A DNA stretch of 64,000 nucleotides. Origin: Rhodamnia argentea (taxonomy: Eukaryota; Streptophyta; Magnoliopsida; Myrtales; Myrtaceae). The stretch covers positions 5,762,501 to 5,826,500 of the forward strand of contig NC_063157.1 of the NCBI RefSeq assembly GCF_020921035.1, read 5' to 3'. The position numbers and the translations under genes were made by a program. Positions 24,736 to 37,089 of this stretch are shown here, piece after piece (positions within the stretch are counted from its first letter, which is position 1; each line of letters starts with the position of its first letter). The notes below the pieces were generated by a model that was given only the letters and a program-made list of their open reading frames with translations, did not search any database and was not told where the DNA came from.

Positions 24736-27573
24736 CAAATTCTTACACCAGTCCGAACAGTTATAATCACTCATAAACGAAAGGTTTAGTAGCATTGATT
24801 GGGTACCTTGAGGTTTGAAGTGGAAGAGAGGTGGCAATGGTCTCCCATTTGGGTAGGGAGACGGGCATTAGGATCACAAAGCTCGCCAAGGAATAGACAG
24901 ACACAGCCCCTTAACTGCAAAAACCAGATAGAAGAGATGCTTCAACTTTGAAGAGAGAAGATTCTGTCGAGTTTCAATGTGATCCTCTTTTGAAACACTT
25001 TGAATAAGAAAGGAGATGGATCCATGTCTTGCGTCCGGAAGTTTAGGGCACAAATGCCAATACTTCTCCTCTAGAAATCAACTTTTGAGAGAAATTATTT
25101 TTTTTCTAACTTCTTTAAGTAGCTCCAAAATAACTTTTAGAGCAAAAAATTTCCAGAAGTAGAAAAATGAAGTTGCATAACCAAACGGATTTGCGTTACA
25201 AAAAGGATTTTTGCTTTAGAAGTATTGTCATGAGCGTCCATAGGAATTCCGGCGTGCACAACAGTTATTTCATCTGGTAAGCATAAAAAGGAGAAAGAGA
25301 ACACCAAAGAGGACTTGTTGATGAGAAAAGTTAATCATCTTACTTGCTCAATACCCGACTTTCAGGTGAAAAGAAAGAAGAATTAACTGTTCTTGGACAA
25401 GGTTCCATATACTCATGTCCACATGTGAATTTGAACTTCGGCTTTGCAGTTTTCATCAGTTGAAAATGGAAAAGAGAACGTAACGCCACAAAGGAAAAAA
25501 AACGGATGGAAGTTCGTGAAGCCAAATCTAGCAGGCTACACTTAGAAGAAGAATTAGAGCATCTGGAGGTAGTTAAAGGACGACTTCTCCAGGGGGCATG
25601 CGCTTGCGGAATATCTGTGTTTCGGCGTGTATCACTTCATCTTTTTAATTGACGAAAGACTGAATGTTATGCATTTAAGTTTATACCAAAGGAAAGGACC
25701 GAGTACTTGAACAAAAGGTCCACAAGGTTAAAGCAGAGAACTCACTTTGTGCTAGGGATGAGCCTTAATCTGTGGAAACTTGAATTCAGTATAGTTTGGG
25801 GTTGATACATTTAATTTCCTCGCGAGTTGGTGTTCCAAGTACCTAAAGAAGAACGAAATATGTAAATAGAAAGTACTGCCAGTAATCCAGAACAACATGA
25901 GTTAACAGAGGGTACAGTCTCTCAATTGAACAAAGCCCTTCACCTGGAAAGAGAGGCTATCATATTTGCAACAGGCACAAGAGTAGTGGGGAAAAGAGGC
26001 AAAGAATCATAGCTACCATCATATAGACTAACACAATTTGAGAGAATCAAAACTTCATGTATGGTAAAGAACCTGTCCCAGAAGAAGCTGAATGAGGACA
26101 CATGCGACGGACCATATGTCGATTGCAGTTTTATATTCAATTGCCCCAAACATGAGTTCAAGTGCTTGATGATAGTGCAAACCAATATAAGATATATTAT
26201 ACCCACCTTTGACCTGTTTCATTAGAAAAGAGGGTGACATGACTGAAATTCAACATGCAGTTTTGTGCGTGCAACAATTGTTATTTGAGAGCAATACATC
26301 AAATAACGCCAGGGTTCTGAGATGACTCCATTTACAATGAAAGTTCCCTTGAAAAAGTGAAATACACAGGAATGAGCCTGAAGACCCTAGCAAGATATTT
26401 TTGTTTGATGTTGTATTTTAAGGTATAACCGACAGAGTTCGAGGAGTTACTCTAAGAGATAAAATGAGAGGCGCAACTACGGGCAAAGAGAACTAATCCG
26501 AACTGAAAATGAAGCTCATAAGTGAGTATATCCCATCCAGTTATGCAACTAGTTCAGTGGAAAAGTCCATCCATAAAACACAAATACATAATTAGCCACA
26601 ACCAAAAAGAAGAAGAAGAGAGATGCAATTAAGATACAATGGTTGTCTAGAGACGACATTAGCCTGAGGAGGAGTAGGAAACCACTGGTATCAGGAGAAA
26701 GCAAAAGGGAAGCAAGAGTTCGTAATAAGACGAGTTTAGACTAAGAAGAGATACGATGGAACTACAAGAAATGGCATAGAGCTAAATGGTGTGCCAATAA
26801 CTCGTGAAACCCCACAAGGACATGCTCTATTTGATTAAACTGATTTAACGGACTACTTAATTTGCTCACAAGGACGCAGACCATGTGCCGAATATTGCAG
26901 AAGATAGTCAACAAGGGTTGTATTGTAAAGTAAGTAGCAGTTAAGGCCATAAAAGAGACTATGAAACTATAGTAGGATCAAATTTAAGTTGATTAATTAG
27001 ACCAATTCAGTTTCTCAAAAGGACACAGGCCGCATGCAGGATGGTGATAACAAGTACGCAGCACACAAATGATAATTGAGAGGAAGGCATTTTGCCACCT
27101 GAAATTTAGAAGTTAAGTTAATGTTTAAACCACGCATTTTATTTCCTTCATCAACTCGATAATAGGCAAATCATTTAATGGAAAGAGAGAAAACACAGCA
27201 TATAGAAATTTCTTTACAGAACTGATACATTACAACCTAAATCAGAGGCATTCACCGATTTGCCTGCTGTAATGCTTTGCTAATCGATAGATCATGTCAG
27301 GAACATATTCACGCGCCAAATTGACATAAAGTACGCAGACGAAAAAGAGATGACAGGACAAAGAATGCTACAAGAGCACAGCCATCCTCTGTCTCTTTCT
27401 TTCTCAACTTTTATCAGTAGAATTAAAAGATCGCCTATGGGTACATGAAGGCAGCAAGCGCACATCTATTGGAAGTTTACCTGTCTGGGTTGACCCGACC
27501 CAACCCCAATGTTCATAGCCACAATATGGCCAGTTTCAGTCCCATTCCCATCCGTGACAGCCGCTTCCGTTTC
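24620..27573 (-). pseudogene. SHAGGY/GSK3-like protein kinase pseudogene
   Basis: Recognisable exons in order of translation: 27573-27481 ([18 protein letters not shown]-terminal region), 26213-26073 ([34 protein letters not shown]), 25956-about 25930 (PLFPGE), 25842-25746 (LGTPTREEIKCINP), about 25622-25585 (IFRKRMPPGEVV), 24914-24807 (DPNARLP then PPLFHFKP after a frameshift) and 24714-24620 (VIPGREGQQSPFLGS, stop). Damage: one extra base after IKCINP, a stop where the family has Trp in AHPWHK, APEL changed to ALEL, a frameshift in 24914-24807. I find no exons for the ATP-binding lobe, HRD loop or DFG motif between 26214 and 27480. GSK3-like kinases act in brassinosteroid and stress signalling; this copy cannot make an active kinase. 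Confidence 0.85.
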
Positions 27574-28523
27574 CTACCATGTACAACAGTCAACCACAAG
27601 GATAAGTGATGCATAGCAGAAAGTTGCAAATTTTGGCACAGCTAACCCTCACAAACTTATCATCTTTGATCTTCATCTTCATTCATTTCCTCAGGAAGCT
27701 TTGGGTAGAATATATGTGGAAGCTACACATAAACAAGTACCAGAGAAGTATGTCTGCAGAGTGTGGTGTTTCGAATCCCGCATCCATTTTACTTAGAATT
27801 GCTGTTCTAAATCCTGATGAAGATGAAAAAAAACTCAAATCATGTCCCTTAATGACAAATAAAGATCGACACAATCAAAGACCTTAATTCACCAACTCAA
27901 TTAAATAGTCAACCGACTACCAGGACTAAGGTTATCTTCGACGTACAGACAACCATTTTAAGACTCGAAGAAATTGATATTCCCGGTGCTCTTCTCAGCA
28001 CGTGTTTGATCATCGAACAGGGAAACAGATATAAAATGAGCACAAACTTTGTTGAACTATTGCCAACTGTTCTAAAAGCTGAAACTGGTAACATTTCCCT
28101 CACGACCACACAGGACTTTGGCCTAAGCTTAAAGCGTAAAAATATGCATTTTGAGAGGCAAGTAGGGGTCTAGAATATTTAAACTCATAATTTCCTGCTT
28201 CCATACCATGTAAGATTCTATAAGCTTGGACGGTTGGATGAAAACGTAGTTTAATATTCATATATTCTGCCGGATAGCTTTCCGAATGTCTACATCTTCA
28301 CGGAACCATTAAATTCATCACCAGCCGTCTCGTTACAGAGCAAAATGCAGATCTACTACGCTGCAATAAAGGCTACGAAACAGGGTTCTTGAGCTATCTT
28401 CACTCACTGAGCTAGCTTTCCGATACTACCAGTCTCTCGTCCATCACCTCCGCTCGGACAAGCTGATTTTGCCGCTACAAAGAAGCATCTACAGGACAAG
28501 AAACTGCAACCTCGAACACTCAC

Positions 28524-28780
28524 CTGCGAAGCTCAGAGCCTCTTCTCACGCTATGCAATGCTTCAACTCCTCCGGTCCGACGCTCGCCCCAGCAAAACAA
28601 AAAAAGAAGTGCCCCAGTCTCTCTTGCAAAACCCGAATCCATCGCTGAAATGAACGAATGCGAAGCGACTCGTCGAGGCTAGGAAGAGGCTGAAGACGTG
28701 GCGCCCGGTGGTTGGCTCTGCTGTCGTACCGCTGACGCCAGCTTTGACGACGGGGGGAGATTATCGGGTACATCGCTTAT
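28524..28780 (-). other. Probable former 5' UTR exon and promoter of the GSK3-like pseudogene
   Basis: A GC-rich island upstream of the pseudogene ends, on the minus strand, in a consensus donor (GCTTCGCAG/GTGAGTG, donor at 28523-28522). Plant GSK3-like genes commonly have a non-coding first exon and a leader intron. The start-codon exon that should lie between 27600 and 28520 was not found. The upper limit is an estimate. Confidence 0.45.
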
Positions 28781-28799
28781 GCAGGAATGGGCTTCACCA

Positions 28800-31700
28800 A
28801 GCCTCTCCGATCAGCGCGATGCTGATTGCGAGCGGCGCCCCGTGATGTGAGGCTGTCTGTGATCAGACTGTACTAGTAAGGAAAGGAAAATCCGATTGGT
28901 GAACAGCAACGTTAGCCGGTATTGTGCCTTTTCCGACCGTTAAACGGCGTCTGTATGTTTTTCTAGACTAAATTCCAAACATCAGCTCGGGTAACAAATT
29001 TTGAAAAGTACAATTCCAATCCTTAAATTGCAATATATGTATATTTATAAATCTAGGATCGGAGCACATAGGCCCGATTACTTTAAAACCTATGGAGAAT
29101 TCTATAAACATTACAAATCGATTAAAAAATACGATTTTTAGCATATACTATTGTTTCGATTGCAACAATAGGGGTGATAAGAGAAACAACTGCGCCCTAA
29201 ATTGGCATTGCTTCGCTGGATGCGGGGCTTGAAGCGGGATGGGAATTGAACGGGGTCGTCTTTAGGTGGATTGCAAGGCGAAGACGGTCAATAACTGTGC
29301 TCCTCCTTTGCATATTATTGACATATCCGTCATTTACATTAAATGTCCTTTGGTCGATTTACACTGTCGAATAAAAAGTAAGCCTTTGAATGTGTCACTC
29401 GGCAGTAAATACTACAAATTGCATTTTTCACATCTGATATCATAGAATGTTTAAAATTTTCATTGGAGCATTCGGTTTTAGGGAAGGGTACCCGACATTC
29501 TCGGTATTGGAAAATCCAACCCAAAAAAGCTTATAGATGAGAGCGGGAACACCCCCTTTTACGCGCAAGCCGGATTACGAGCGGTACTAGCTTAGAAAGT
29601 CAAATCCAAAAGCTTAAAGTTATGAGTGAAAGGGAGATCGCATAACTATAAAGAGCAAATGAGACCCGTTGTCAATCGATGTTCGACGACAACTTCAACA
29701 CTCGAGATAGACTCTCTCCTAACGCACCGGCTTGCACACGTTTAGTGTCATGACGTATTTTGGATAGGTTCTCTCCTCGAGTTCAGTATGCAAAACGAAA
29801 AAGCTAAACCCCCTAACAGGTGAAGGAACGCACGGTCATCGCTTCAAATTTTCAGGAGGGGAGTGAAATACAAGAAAGCAACTATATCATCAAAAGAGGG
29901 CGGAGTTATGTGCTTAGAGTCCACGGAAAATGAAGTGCACTCAATCAGCAGACTTGAGATCATGCATGAACCAAAAGAGCCCGTGATCGGACTGGCCCGA
30001 GACGATCGCCACATCGAGTGGCTCCAGGAAAAGAGAGGGAGGGAGGGCGAGCGTAATTAACTAAGAGAGAGATAGAGAGAGGGGATGCAGTGAAGGGCTC
30101 AAAGTCGGGACCCGTCGCGCCACGTGTCGTCCAGCGATAGGGCCGGCCTACACGTTATTTTCGCCGATCGAAGCCGTATCACTCAAGAACACCGGAACCT
30201 CACCTCTGTCGCCGTCTCCGTCGCCATCCAACACAATTAAGGAGGGCGCAACATGATGCAACAAGACAAGCCTCCAAGTCTCGTTCGTTCCGCTCATCAT
30301 CCCCGAGTTGAGGATTCGAACTGGGTCTTGAAGAATAATAACATATTGCTCTCCAAACTAATGATGACAATGCATGATTATAAGTTGCTCGAACGCAATG
30401 ATGATCCGCGGCTGGGGAAACTTGCAAGTCACATTGTTGTTGTTTTCCCGTACGTCCTGAGCCTTCGGACCGGAACACGGAAGAAGCTTCTGCGTTGAGG
30501 ATTAAGGCCATGATTAGCTTTCAGGATAATCGTTTAATATTGTCGTGTCGTTTAACTAATTACGTGCGTGACTCGGAACCATTCGAGAAGTGGCAGCGAT
30601 ATTCGGGCGCTCAAGTCATTACATGGCGTCCAAAGTCTCGAGCGGGGCCGTCGAGTGATCCGTCGGTAAAGATCCACCGAGAAATGGCCGTTAGTTTGCG
30701 CATTTCTCTTGGAGCTTGGCCCACGCGAATAAGGCCGGCATCATCAGCAGCGCCGGAACAGCATGGAGACCACTGGAACCGCTGGATCTTATCGCTGCCT
30801 ATTCGGTAGACTTGTCAAAATAGGTCATAAACTCATTTCCTAACCCATATACGATGTGTTCTTATATCTAATAAATTGGTCATTATTAAGTTTAAATATA
30901 ATATGAGTGTTAAATTGATCATAACTGAATTTACAATTTACTTAGACCCAACTCACCTTTATATATGATGTGCGCTCTCACTCACGCCGCACTCTCACCT
31001 CGGTTTGGATATAAGATTTTTCCAAATTGGATAAAATATGGTAGTGTTTTAATTAAATAGATTTATTTGGGTGGGACCATTTGTGACGCGATCTAAACCC
31101 AATTCGATCCACCCATTTGACGAGTTTGTTGCTTGGTGGATTTCCCAGCCTTGATTGGCCGGCTCTGATGACGGAGTTGACGTTATATGGCGAGGTATCG
31201 GGCCGAGCCACTGGCTGTAGATTGCTTCCGGACTCGTTTATGCACGCAATCTCTATCCAAGACTCACGCACGCATCGCGTCTTTACTGGTGGACGAGTTC
31301 GATTCGAGGATAGAGACGTTAGTTTCACATGTTCAACAGCAGATTGAGGCTGGAACGATCCGTGTGCCTGCGACCTTATTGACTTTTTTTTTTTTTTTCC
31401 AAATAGATCTCCCGGGCATTGCGTACTTAAGTTGGATAAGTTAGCTGCTAAATTGTCAATGTTACAGTTTGCAAGTCACACGAGCATGATGATCAGTTTG
31501 AACGAACCTCAACACATCTTCCATTTTATCTGATAAGTCAAAGATTGCATTTGCTTGTCCTTTTGCTTAGAGATGAAGAGCCTTCTTTTGCCTTCGATGT
31601 TTCTCTTCCTTCATCTTGAAGTTAGTATAGATGTCGTATTGCAATACAGGCGGATAAAGGGTAAAATCGTCTTGACAAATTATATCGTCTTTAAAAGAAA

Positions 31701-33420
31701 TACGGGATTTCGTTGTTCTTTCGGGACTCACAGGGAAAAGAATCAAATGAGCAATGAGATCCCAAATGACCTTTATCATCAAATTCGGACATTTTCCAAA
31801 GTTTAGAAGAATCACGTTATGCTCACAAATGAACTTTAAAGTTGAGATCAAGAGGGTAGATTAATGGAAGAGGTTCACACATAAGAATTACTTAACTCAT
31901 TTCAAAAGGTACTGGGTACCTAAATATAGAACTCGATTAGACCGATGAAAATGGTTTTATAAACCAATAACCACGTGACGTCTGTCACAAAGAGCTTAGA
32001 ATCGAGATGACGTCATTGCCGCCTCCGGCAAACATGTTGTGGATCTTGCCTACAGATATAGTAGTTACCGTGTCAACTATCGGGTGTCGAGCCTCTACAA
32101 TTTGCAGACAGGGTATAACTACAGATCAAATTAAGTGCAAGAACCTAATGCTAACACTAATCCTATATGTCATATGAAGTTTTCAGTTGGATGCTGGTGA
32201 TCCCAACATTGCCACAACCGATTAAACGGTCTCCTTTACTGCGAAAAGACAACAAAGATTCAGGCACGTATAAAAGTGTCTCTGTCGCATGCGCCCTTAG
32301 CAGGCCACCAGCCACTTCTGCCCTTTCCTTTGCCGCCTTTGGTGGCTTTCTAAGCAACCGTATTTGCTTGACGATCGGTACGACCACCTGGAAAAAACAG
32401 TTAAGACAAAACGCCGGCCTGTAGAGCATTCATATTGACGTCAGGTAAGATATTGGTAGGTTACTTGATTCTCACGTCTTGGCCCCCTTGTGCGATCTGT
32501 CCAAAAATTGTTGGTAGTTTAGAATATCCTAAAACCGGACCGACTCCACGTGTCAATGCATTGCTTGATGTAAGAAATGCAGGTATAAATAGATAAATCC
32601 ATACATATGCGTATCGTACCGGGTTGTTCCTTGTTTTTGGAAGCAGATTGTTCGATCTGTAACCGTTGCTGATAAAATTCACCATAGACCACCCATTCCT
32701 GAATCTGAATTTTCCAGGATTCGAAGCATTGGTCACTTCATGAGTTAAGCTCTTTACGACGCTGAAGCACATCCTAAATTAGAATCAAAATTCCCATCTA
32801 ACCACCACCTTAGCATCATAGGAGCAGTCACCTTGTCGCAAGAATTCCTCTTTAGATCTCGTACGCCGTGCGCTACACCACAGGGAACACAACAAGGCCT
32901 GCATGACCGAGAACTCTATTCGAGACTGAGAGCATAGTTATAAAAACCTGGCCGATCTCACCCATGAAGATAACCCCAACAAGAAGTGAAGAGCAAAAGG
33001 GGACAAAAAGGAAAAAAAGAGAACTCTCAAGCTTTTCCTAAACAGTATCCACAAACTAATAAACCACCAAAGGCAGAGCAAAGCCATATTTTAAACTCTT
33101 CCACCATGTCCTCTCCTCATTTAGTCATGCTCGGACAAAACTGAGTAGAGCTAGCTTGTAACCAGAAGAGAATAAGAGCAACGTCCAAGCAGAAGCAATA
33201 GGATGTTAAACATGCAAAGTCTTAATAAAAGACTAGGCTGAGTGTCTTATGTGTCAGTTTTACAAGTTGGCTAGTGAATACTGAACAATCCAAGATCATC
33301 AGAGAAAAAAATATCAGTCAATGAAGAGTAAATGAAAATGAATGGTACACTCCAAACTCTTCTCTTTGTTATACTGTTCCACTCATGTGTGCACAGTGGC
33401 ATAAGTTCGGACAGGCCGCT
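28800..33420. other. Gene-poor region
   Basis: No gene is supported over 4.6 kb. 30100-30800 and 31050-31380 are GC-richer, with open frames up to about 100 codons on both strands, none of recognised family. 32163-32429 (minus) contains a smooth frame after a good acceptor (VVVPIVKQIRLL, AKERAEVAGGLLRAH) that may be a gene remnant; I do not recognise it. 32461-32772 (minus) is another unassigned frame. 29510-29700 contains a CCAACCCAAAAGCTTA-type repeat also present near 24360. Confidence 0.5.
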
Positions 33421-33430
33421 CCCTCCAAGT

Positions 33431-33438
33431 GTATTTAT
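33431..33438 (+). promoter_or_regulatory. Candidate TATA box of the polygalacturonase gene
   Basis: ATTTATAC lies about 107 bp before the chosen start codon, which would give a leader of roughly 75 bp. Placed by sequence and distance only. Confidence 0.4.
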
Positions 33439-33537
33439 ACACATATGGAGCTAATGTTCTCCTCACTAGCCATTTGAGGGACCAAGTACATCTCCCATAT
33501 GAACCTATTCATTTCGTTCGTTCATCACTTCACAAAA

Positions 33538-36182
33538 ATGATGAGCATGGACCTAAAGAACTGTGCATTTCTCATTCTATTTGCCTTTCTTATTCTATGT
33601 GCGGACTTTGGTGCTTGCTATGCTAGAAATAGCATGCCTTGGAGGCAAAGCAGAATTCATCTGTCCAGTGTAATGGATAAAGGCCACAGTAGCCACCACA
33701 ATCACAAGAAGCACAATACTCCACTAGCACCTGCACCTGCACCTAAGCCTAAGCCTAAGCCACCAGCACCCATGCCTGTGCCTGCCCCCGCTCCCAAGCC
33801 AAAGCCTAAGCCACCAGCACCTGCGCCCATGCCTGTTCCTGCACCGCTGGCCCCAGCACCAAGTCATAAGAACTCTACCACGTTCAATGTACAAGATTAT
33901 GGCGCCAAAGGTGATGGACAAACGGATGATATGAAGGTAATTCTGAGAAACCATCCACTATCCATTTAATCTCTTAGGAAGAGTTGTTATTGTGCTTCAG
34001 TTCTCTCAAGCATATTGCATCAAAGAAGCTATCAGGAACTTGAGTAGTGGAAAGGCGGATGGCAGCAACACTAGAACCCTGGTTCTGGTTGAGTTCTCAG
34101 AAAGAGCGTGATGAATTCATGATAGCTTTTTGGACTCATTTTACACTGCTAGGACTCATTTATCCAACTACAAGAATCTTAAATAAGTTTGATACTACCA
34201 ATACCAAAGCAAGGATACAAGTGACTAGCATCCAAAATTTCTAGGCAAAAACTGCATCAATGCAATAAGTACATGTGTCACTCTGAAAATTGTACTCGAT
34301 ATCTTCCATGTATCGACTCAAAATTAGGACTAATCTGTCATTATGGCAGGCATTCCTCGCAGCATGGGCAGCCGCTTGTAAAGTTGAAGCATCAACAATT
34401 CTCGTCCCATCCGGATCCATATTTCTCCTCAGCCCAATTTCTTTTGCAGGGCCAAATTGTAAACCTAAAATTATATTCCAGGTGAATGTCACGTCAATCA
34501 TCATACAGATAAATCTCAATATAGCAGAAATCAATTTAACAGCTAGTATTTGTTGAGCAATGCATTTTTTATAAGAAGCTGGTCATTTTCCCACAGTTGG
34601 ATGGCAAGATAATTGCTCCCACAAGCGCAAAAGCTTGGGGATCAGGTTTCTTACAATGGATCGAATTCACTAAGCTTACCGAGATTACTATAAAAGGGGA
34701 AGGCATCATTGACGGACAAGGCTCAGTTTGGTGGAAGGATGCAGCAGTCTACGCTGGGACAGATACATCACAAAACATCCCCTCCACAGGCCAAAATAGA
34801 GCCAATGAACTGAATAATATGGTAAGCACCCAGGTTTGACAGGCTCTCACATGAATGACACTATGTCCAAACGCAATGGCAGTTACTATAAAAACTAATG
34901 AAGTCTTTAACCATGACAAGCAGATTAGCGCGGAACTGAGTAAAATGCCAAAGACCAAGCCAACGGTAAATGCCTCAACAGATGTTATGTGGACCCACTG
35001 ACAGATATTTCTTACCCCACGCATGACACATAACTTGTGCATGCAGGCACTCAGGTTCTACGGCAGCACTGATGTGACAGTTACAGGCATTACTATACAA
35101 AATAGCCCCAAGATGCACCTTAAGTTTGATTCTTGTACTAATGTTCATGTTTTCGACATTAGCGTCTCATCTCCTGGTGACAGCCCAAACACAGATGGTA
35201 TCCACCTGCAAAATTCCCAGAATGTGCTCATTCACAGCTGCAACCTTGCTTGTGGTAATTCCTCATTTAGAGAAGCATGTACTTTCACAGTGCCAGCACA
35301 ATCGACAATCACTATTATACCACAAACAAGAGAGTTCAAACTTAGCCAAAGCCAATAAATGTGACAACTAAATAAGCCTACCTCAGATTAAATGGTAAAA
35401 TGTTGCTGACATTTGGAATGCTGTAAAAAAATTCCAGGGGATGATTGTGTTTCCATACAAACTGGATGCTCGAACATATATATCCATGATATAAATTGTG
35501 GGCCAGGACATGGCATCAGCATCGGAGGGCTAGGGAACGGCAACACAAGAGCTTGCGTCTCAAATGTGACTGTGCGTAACACCGTAATGCGCAACACCAT
35601 GACTGGTGTGAGAATAAAGACATTGCAGGTAAAGGAACCCATATCCCAGGACAAGACTTCCTCGTTCTCATCTAGCACCTAATATCCTCACTGCACCACT
35701 TCCTGAATTTACAGGAGAGATCAAACTAAGTGACCCCAAGTTGTGTAAATTAATACCTTTGTGATGTGATCTAATCTTTGTTCCTGCAGGGAGGCTCAGG
35801 TTCAGCAAACAATATCATGTTCTCAAACATCCAAGTTTCCGAAGTTGAAACTCCAATCGTGATAGACCAATACTATTGCGATAAAGAAAAATGCAAGAAT
35901 CAAACGTCAGCTGTGGCGGTTTCAGGCATTACTTACGCCAACATACAAGGAACTTACACAGTACAACCGGTATACTTTGCGTGCAGCGACAACTCGCCTT
36001 GCACAGAGATATCTCTTGCAACCATACAGCTAAAGCCTCACCAAACAAGCCACCATTTGTATGGCCCTTTCTGCTGGAAGACATATGGAGAGTCGAAGAC
36101 CTCCACAGTCCCCCCAATTGACTGCCTGCAGAAAGGCAACCCATCTAATGCCCCTTCTAAGATTGCTTCATGCCAGGTTTAG
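33538..36182 (+). CDS. Secreted polygalacturonase (GH28) with proline-rich N-terminal region
   Basis: Hydrolyses de-esterified homogalacturonan in the cell wall. Seven exons: 33538-33936, 34350-34481, 34597-34821, 34924-34965, 35047-35254, 35438-35628, 35790-36182 (TAG); 529 residues. Residues 1-29 are a signal peptide ending ACYA. Residues 62-108 are a Pro/Ala/Lys stretch of [13 protein letters not shown] repeats. The catalytic domain starts [17 protein letters not shown]. All four GH28 signatures are present: PNTDGIHL (Asp316), [10 protein letters not shown] (Asp337-Asp338), [10 protein letters not shown] (His360) and GVRIKT (Arg394-Lys396). The proline-rich N-terminus resembles the Arabidopsis At1g48100/PGX3 type implicated in cell expansion and stomata; orthology is from memory. 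An in-frame ATG at 33499 would add 13 residues, but the later ATG gives a better signal peptide. The 42-nt exon 4 ([14 protein letters not shown]) is easily missed. Confidence 0.92.
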
Positions 36183-36694
36183 TGCAGGCAACACACGACA
36201 ATGCCCAAAAGGTTCCTGCAATTCTTTAGCTGGACTCAATAGATTTAGCGAATAGCATAGTCACTATACAATGATATTATACATGTAAATTGGTATTTTT
36301 TTACATAATTCTTTATCATAGAAGCTTTTCGTCAGTTAGCACTTTGTTCGACGTGGACCTACATTTGCCCAGCTACATTCCTTACTGAATCACAGTGCGA
36401 AACCACGCACAAACTAAAGAAGATCCTTAAGCATTGATGGTACCAAGAAGATGACCATGAGCCAATCAAAGAAAAGAACTCTGCCTCAATCACTCAATTC
36501 AATGTAACTAATACCAAATCAACTATACTGACACAGCCCAGTTCCCCTCTGTAATTAGATCAATTGTTAAAGGATTTACGGAAATCGGTACGGGAATCGG
36601 CAAATGGCTCACTTCAACCTCAAACCATGGAGAAGCAGTCCCAGAAGCAAGAAGCAACGGCGAGCCAGTAAATTCAGCAATCAATGCCATCGAA

Positions 36695-37085
36695 TCAGAA
36701 GATAAAACCTGATTGACAGGAATACGGCGGGCCATCAACTTTCCATTGTTTAGGAGGCACCACGAGCGTCTCCATCCTTTCAGGGCATGCCAAAGCAAAT
36801 CGAAGAGAACCGAAGAATTCCTATGATAGGACAAGAGAAATCGTTATCCGCTCTGACAAAATCCCAACCGACACTGCGACATAATCGTTCCTAGATTAGA
36901 TTAACCTTAGCATCGTCGATCGGAGCCTTCGTGAAGGAAACCTCAACCGCTCGAAGGGGTGCAGTGACCGGAGATGCTCGTCGGGCGCCGGACGGTGAAG
37001 GAAGAAGAGAACGGAGCGAGAACAATAAGGCTGAGGACCAAGAGTGACGCCATGAATCAGAAACAAGCTTCCTAAGGCCGAGCAA
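36695..37085 (-). CDS. Unrecognised two-exon reading frame (possible small gene or remnant)
   Basis: Two segments join in frame across an 85-bp intron (donor AAG/GTTAATC at 36905, acceptor ATCATAG/G at 36821): 37085-36906 and 36820-36695 (stop TGA). The first part is basic and Ser/Leu-rich (LRKLVSDSWRHSW, ALLFSLRSLLPSPSGARRA), like an organelle-targeting sequence. The second reads FFGSLRFALACPERMETLV then PPKQWKVDGPPYSCQSGF. No ATG opens the first segment in this frame, so the start is missing, lies in another exon, or the locus is broken. I do not recognise the family. The other frame through 36834-36523 is longer but less protein-like. Confidence 0.35.
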
Positions 37086-37089
37086 TTTA

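Noticed and set aside
30200..30511. 103-codon minus-strand open frame in a GC-rich patch
   Set aside because: No domain, no splice partners, and the opposite strand is equally open; composition alone explains it.
33724..33954. Trp/Arg-rich minus-strand open frame
   Set aside because: Complement of the proline-rich polygalacturonase exon.
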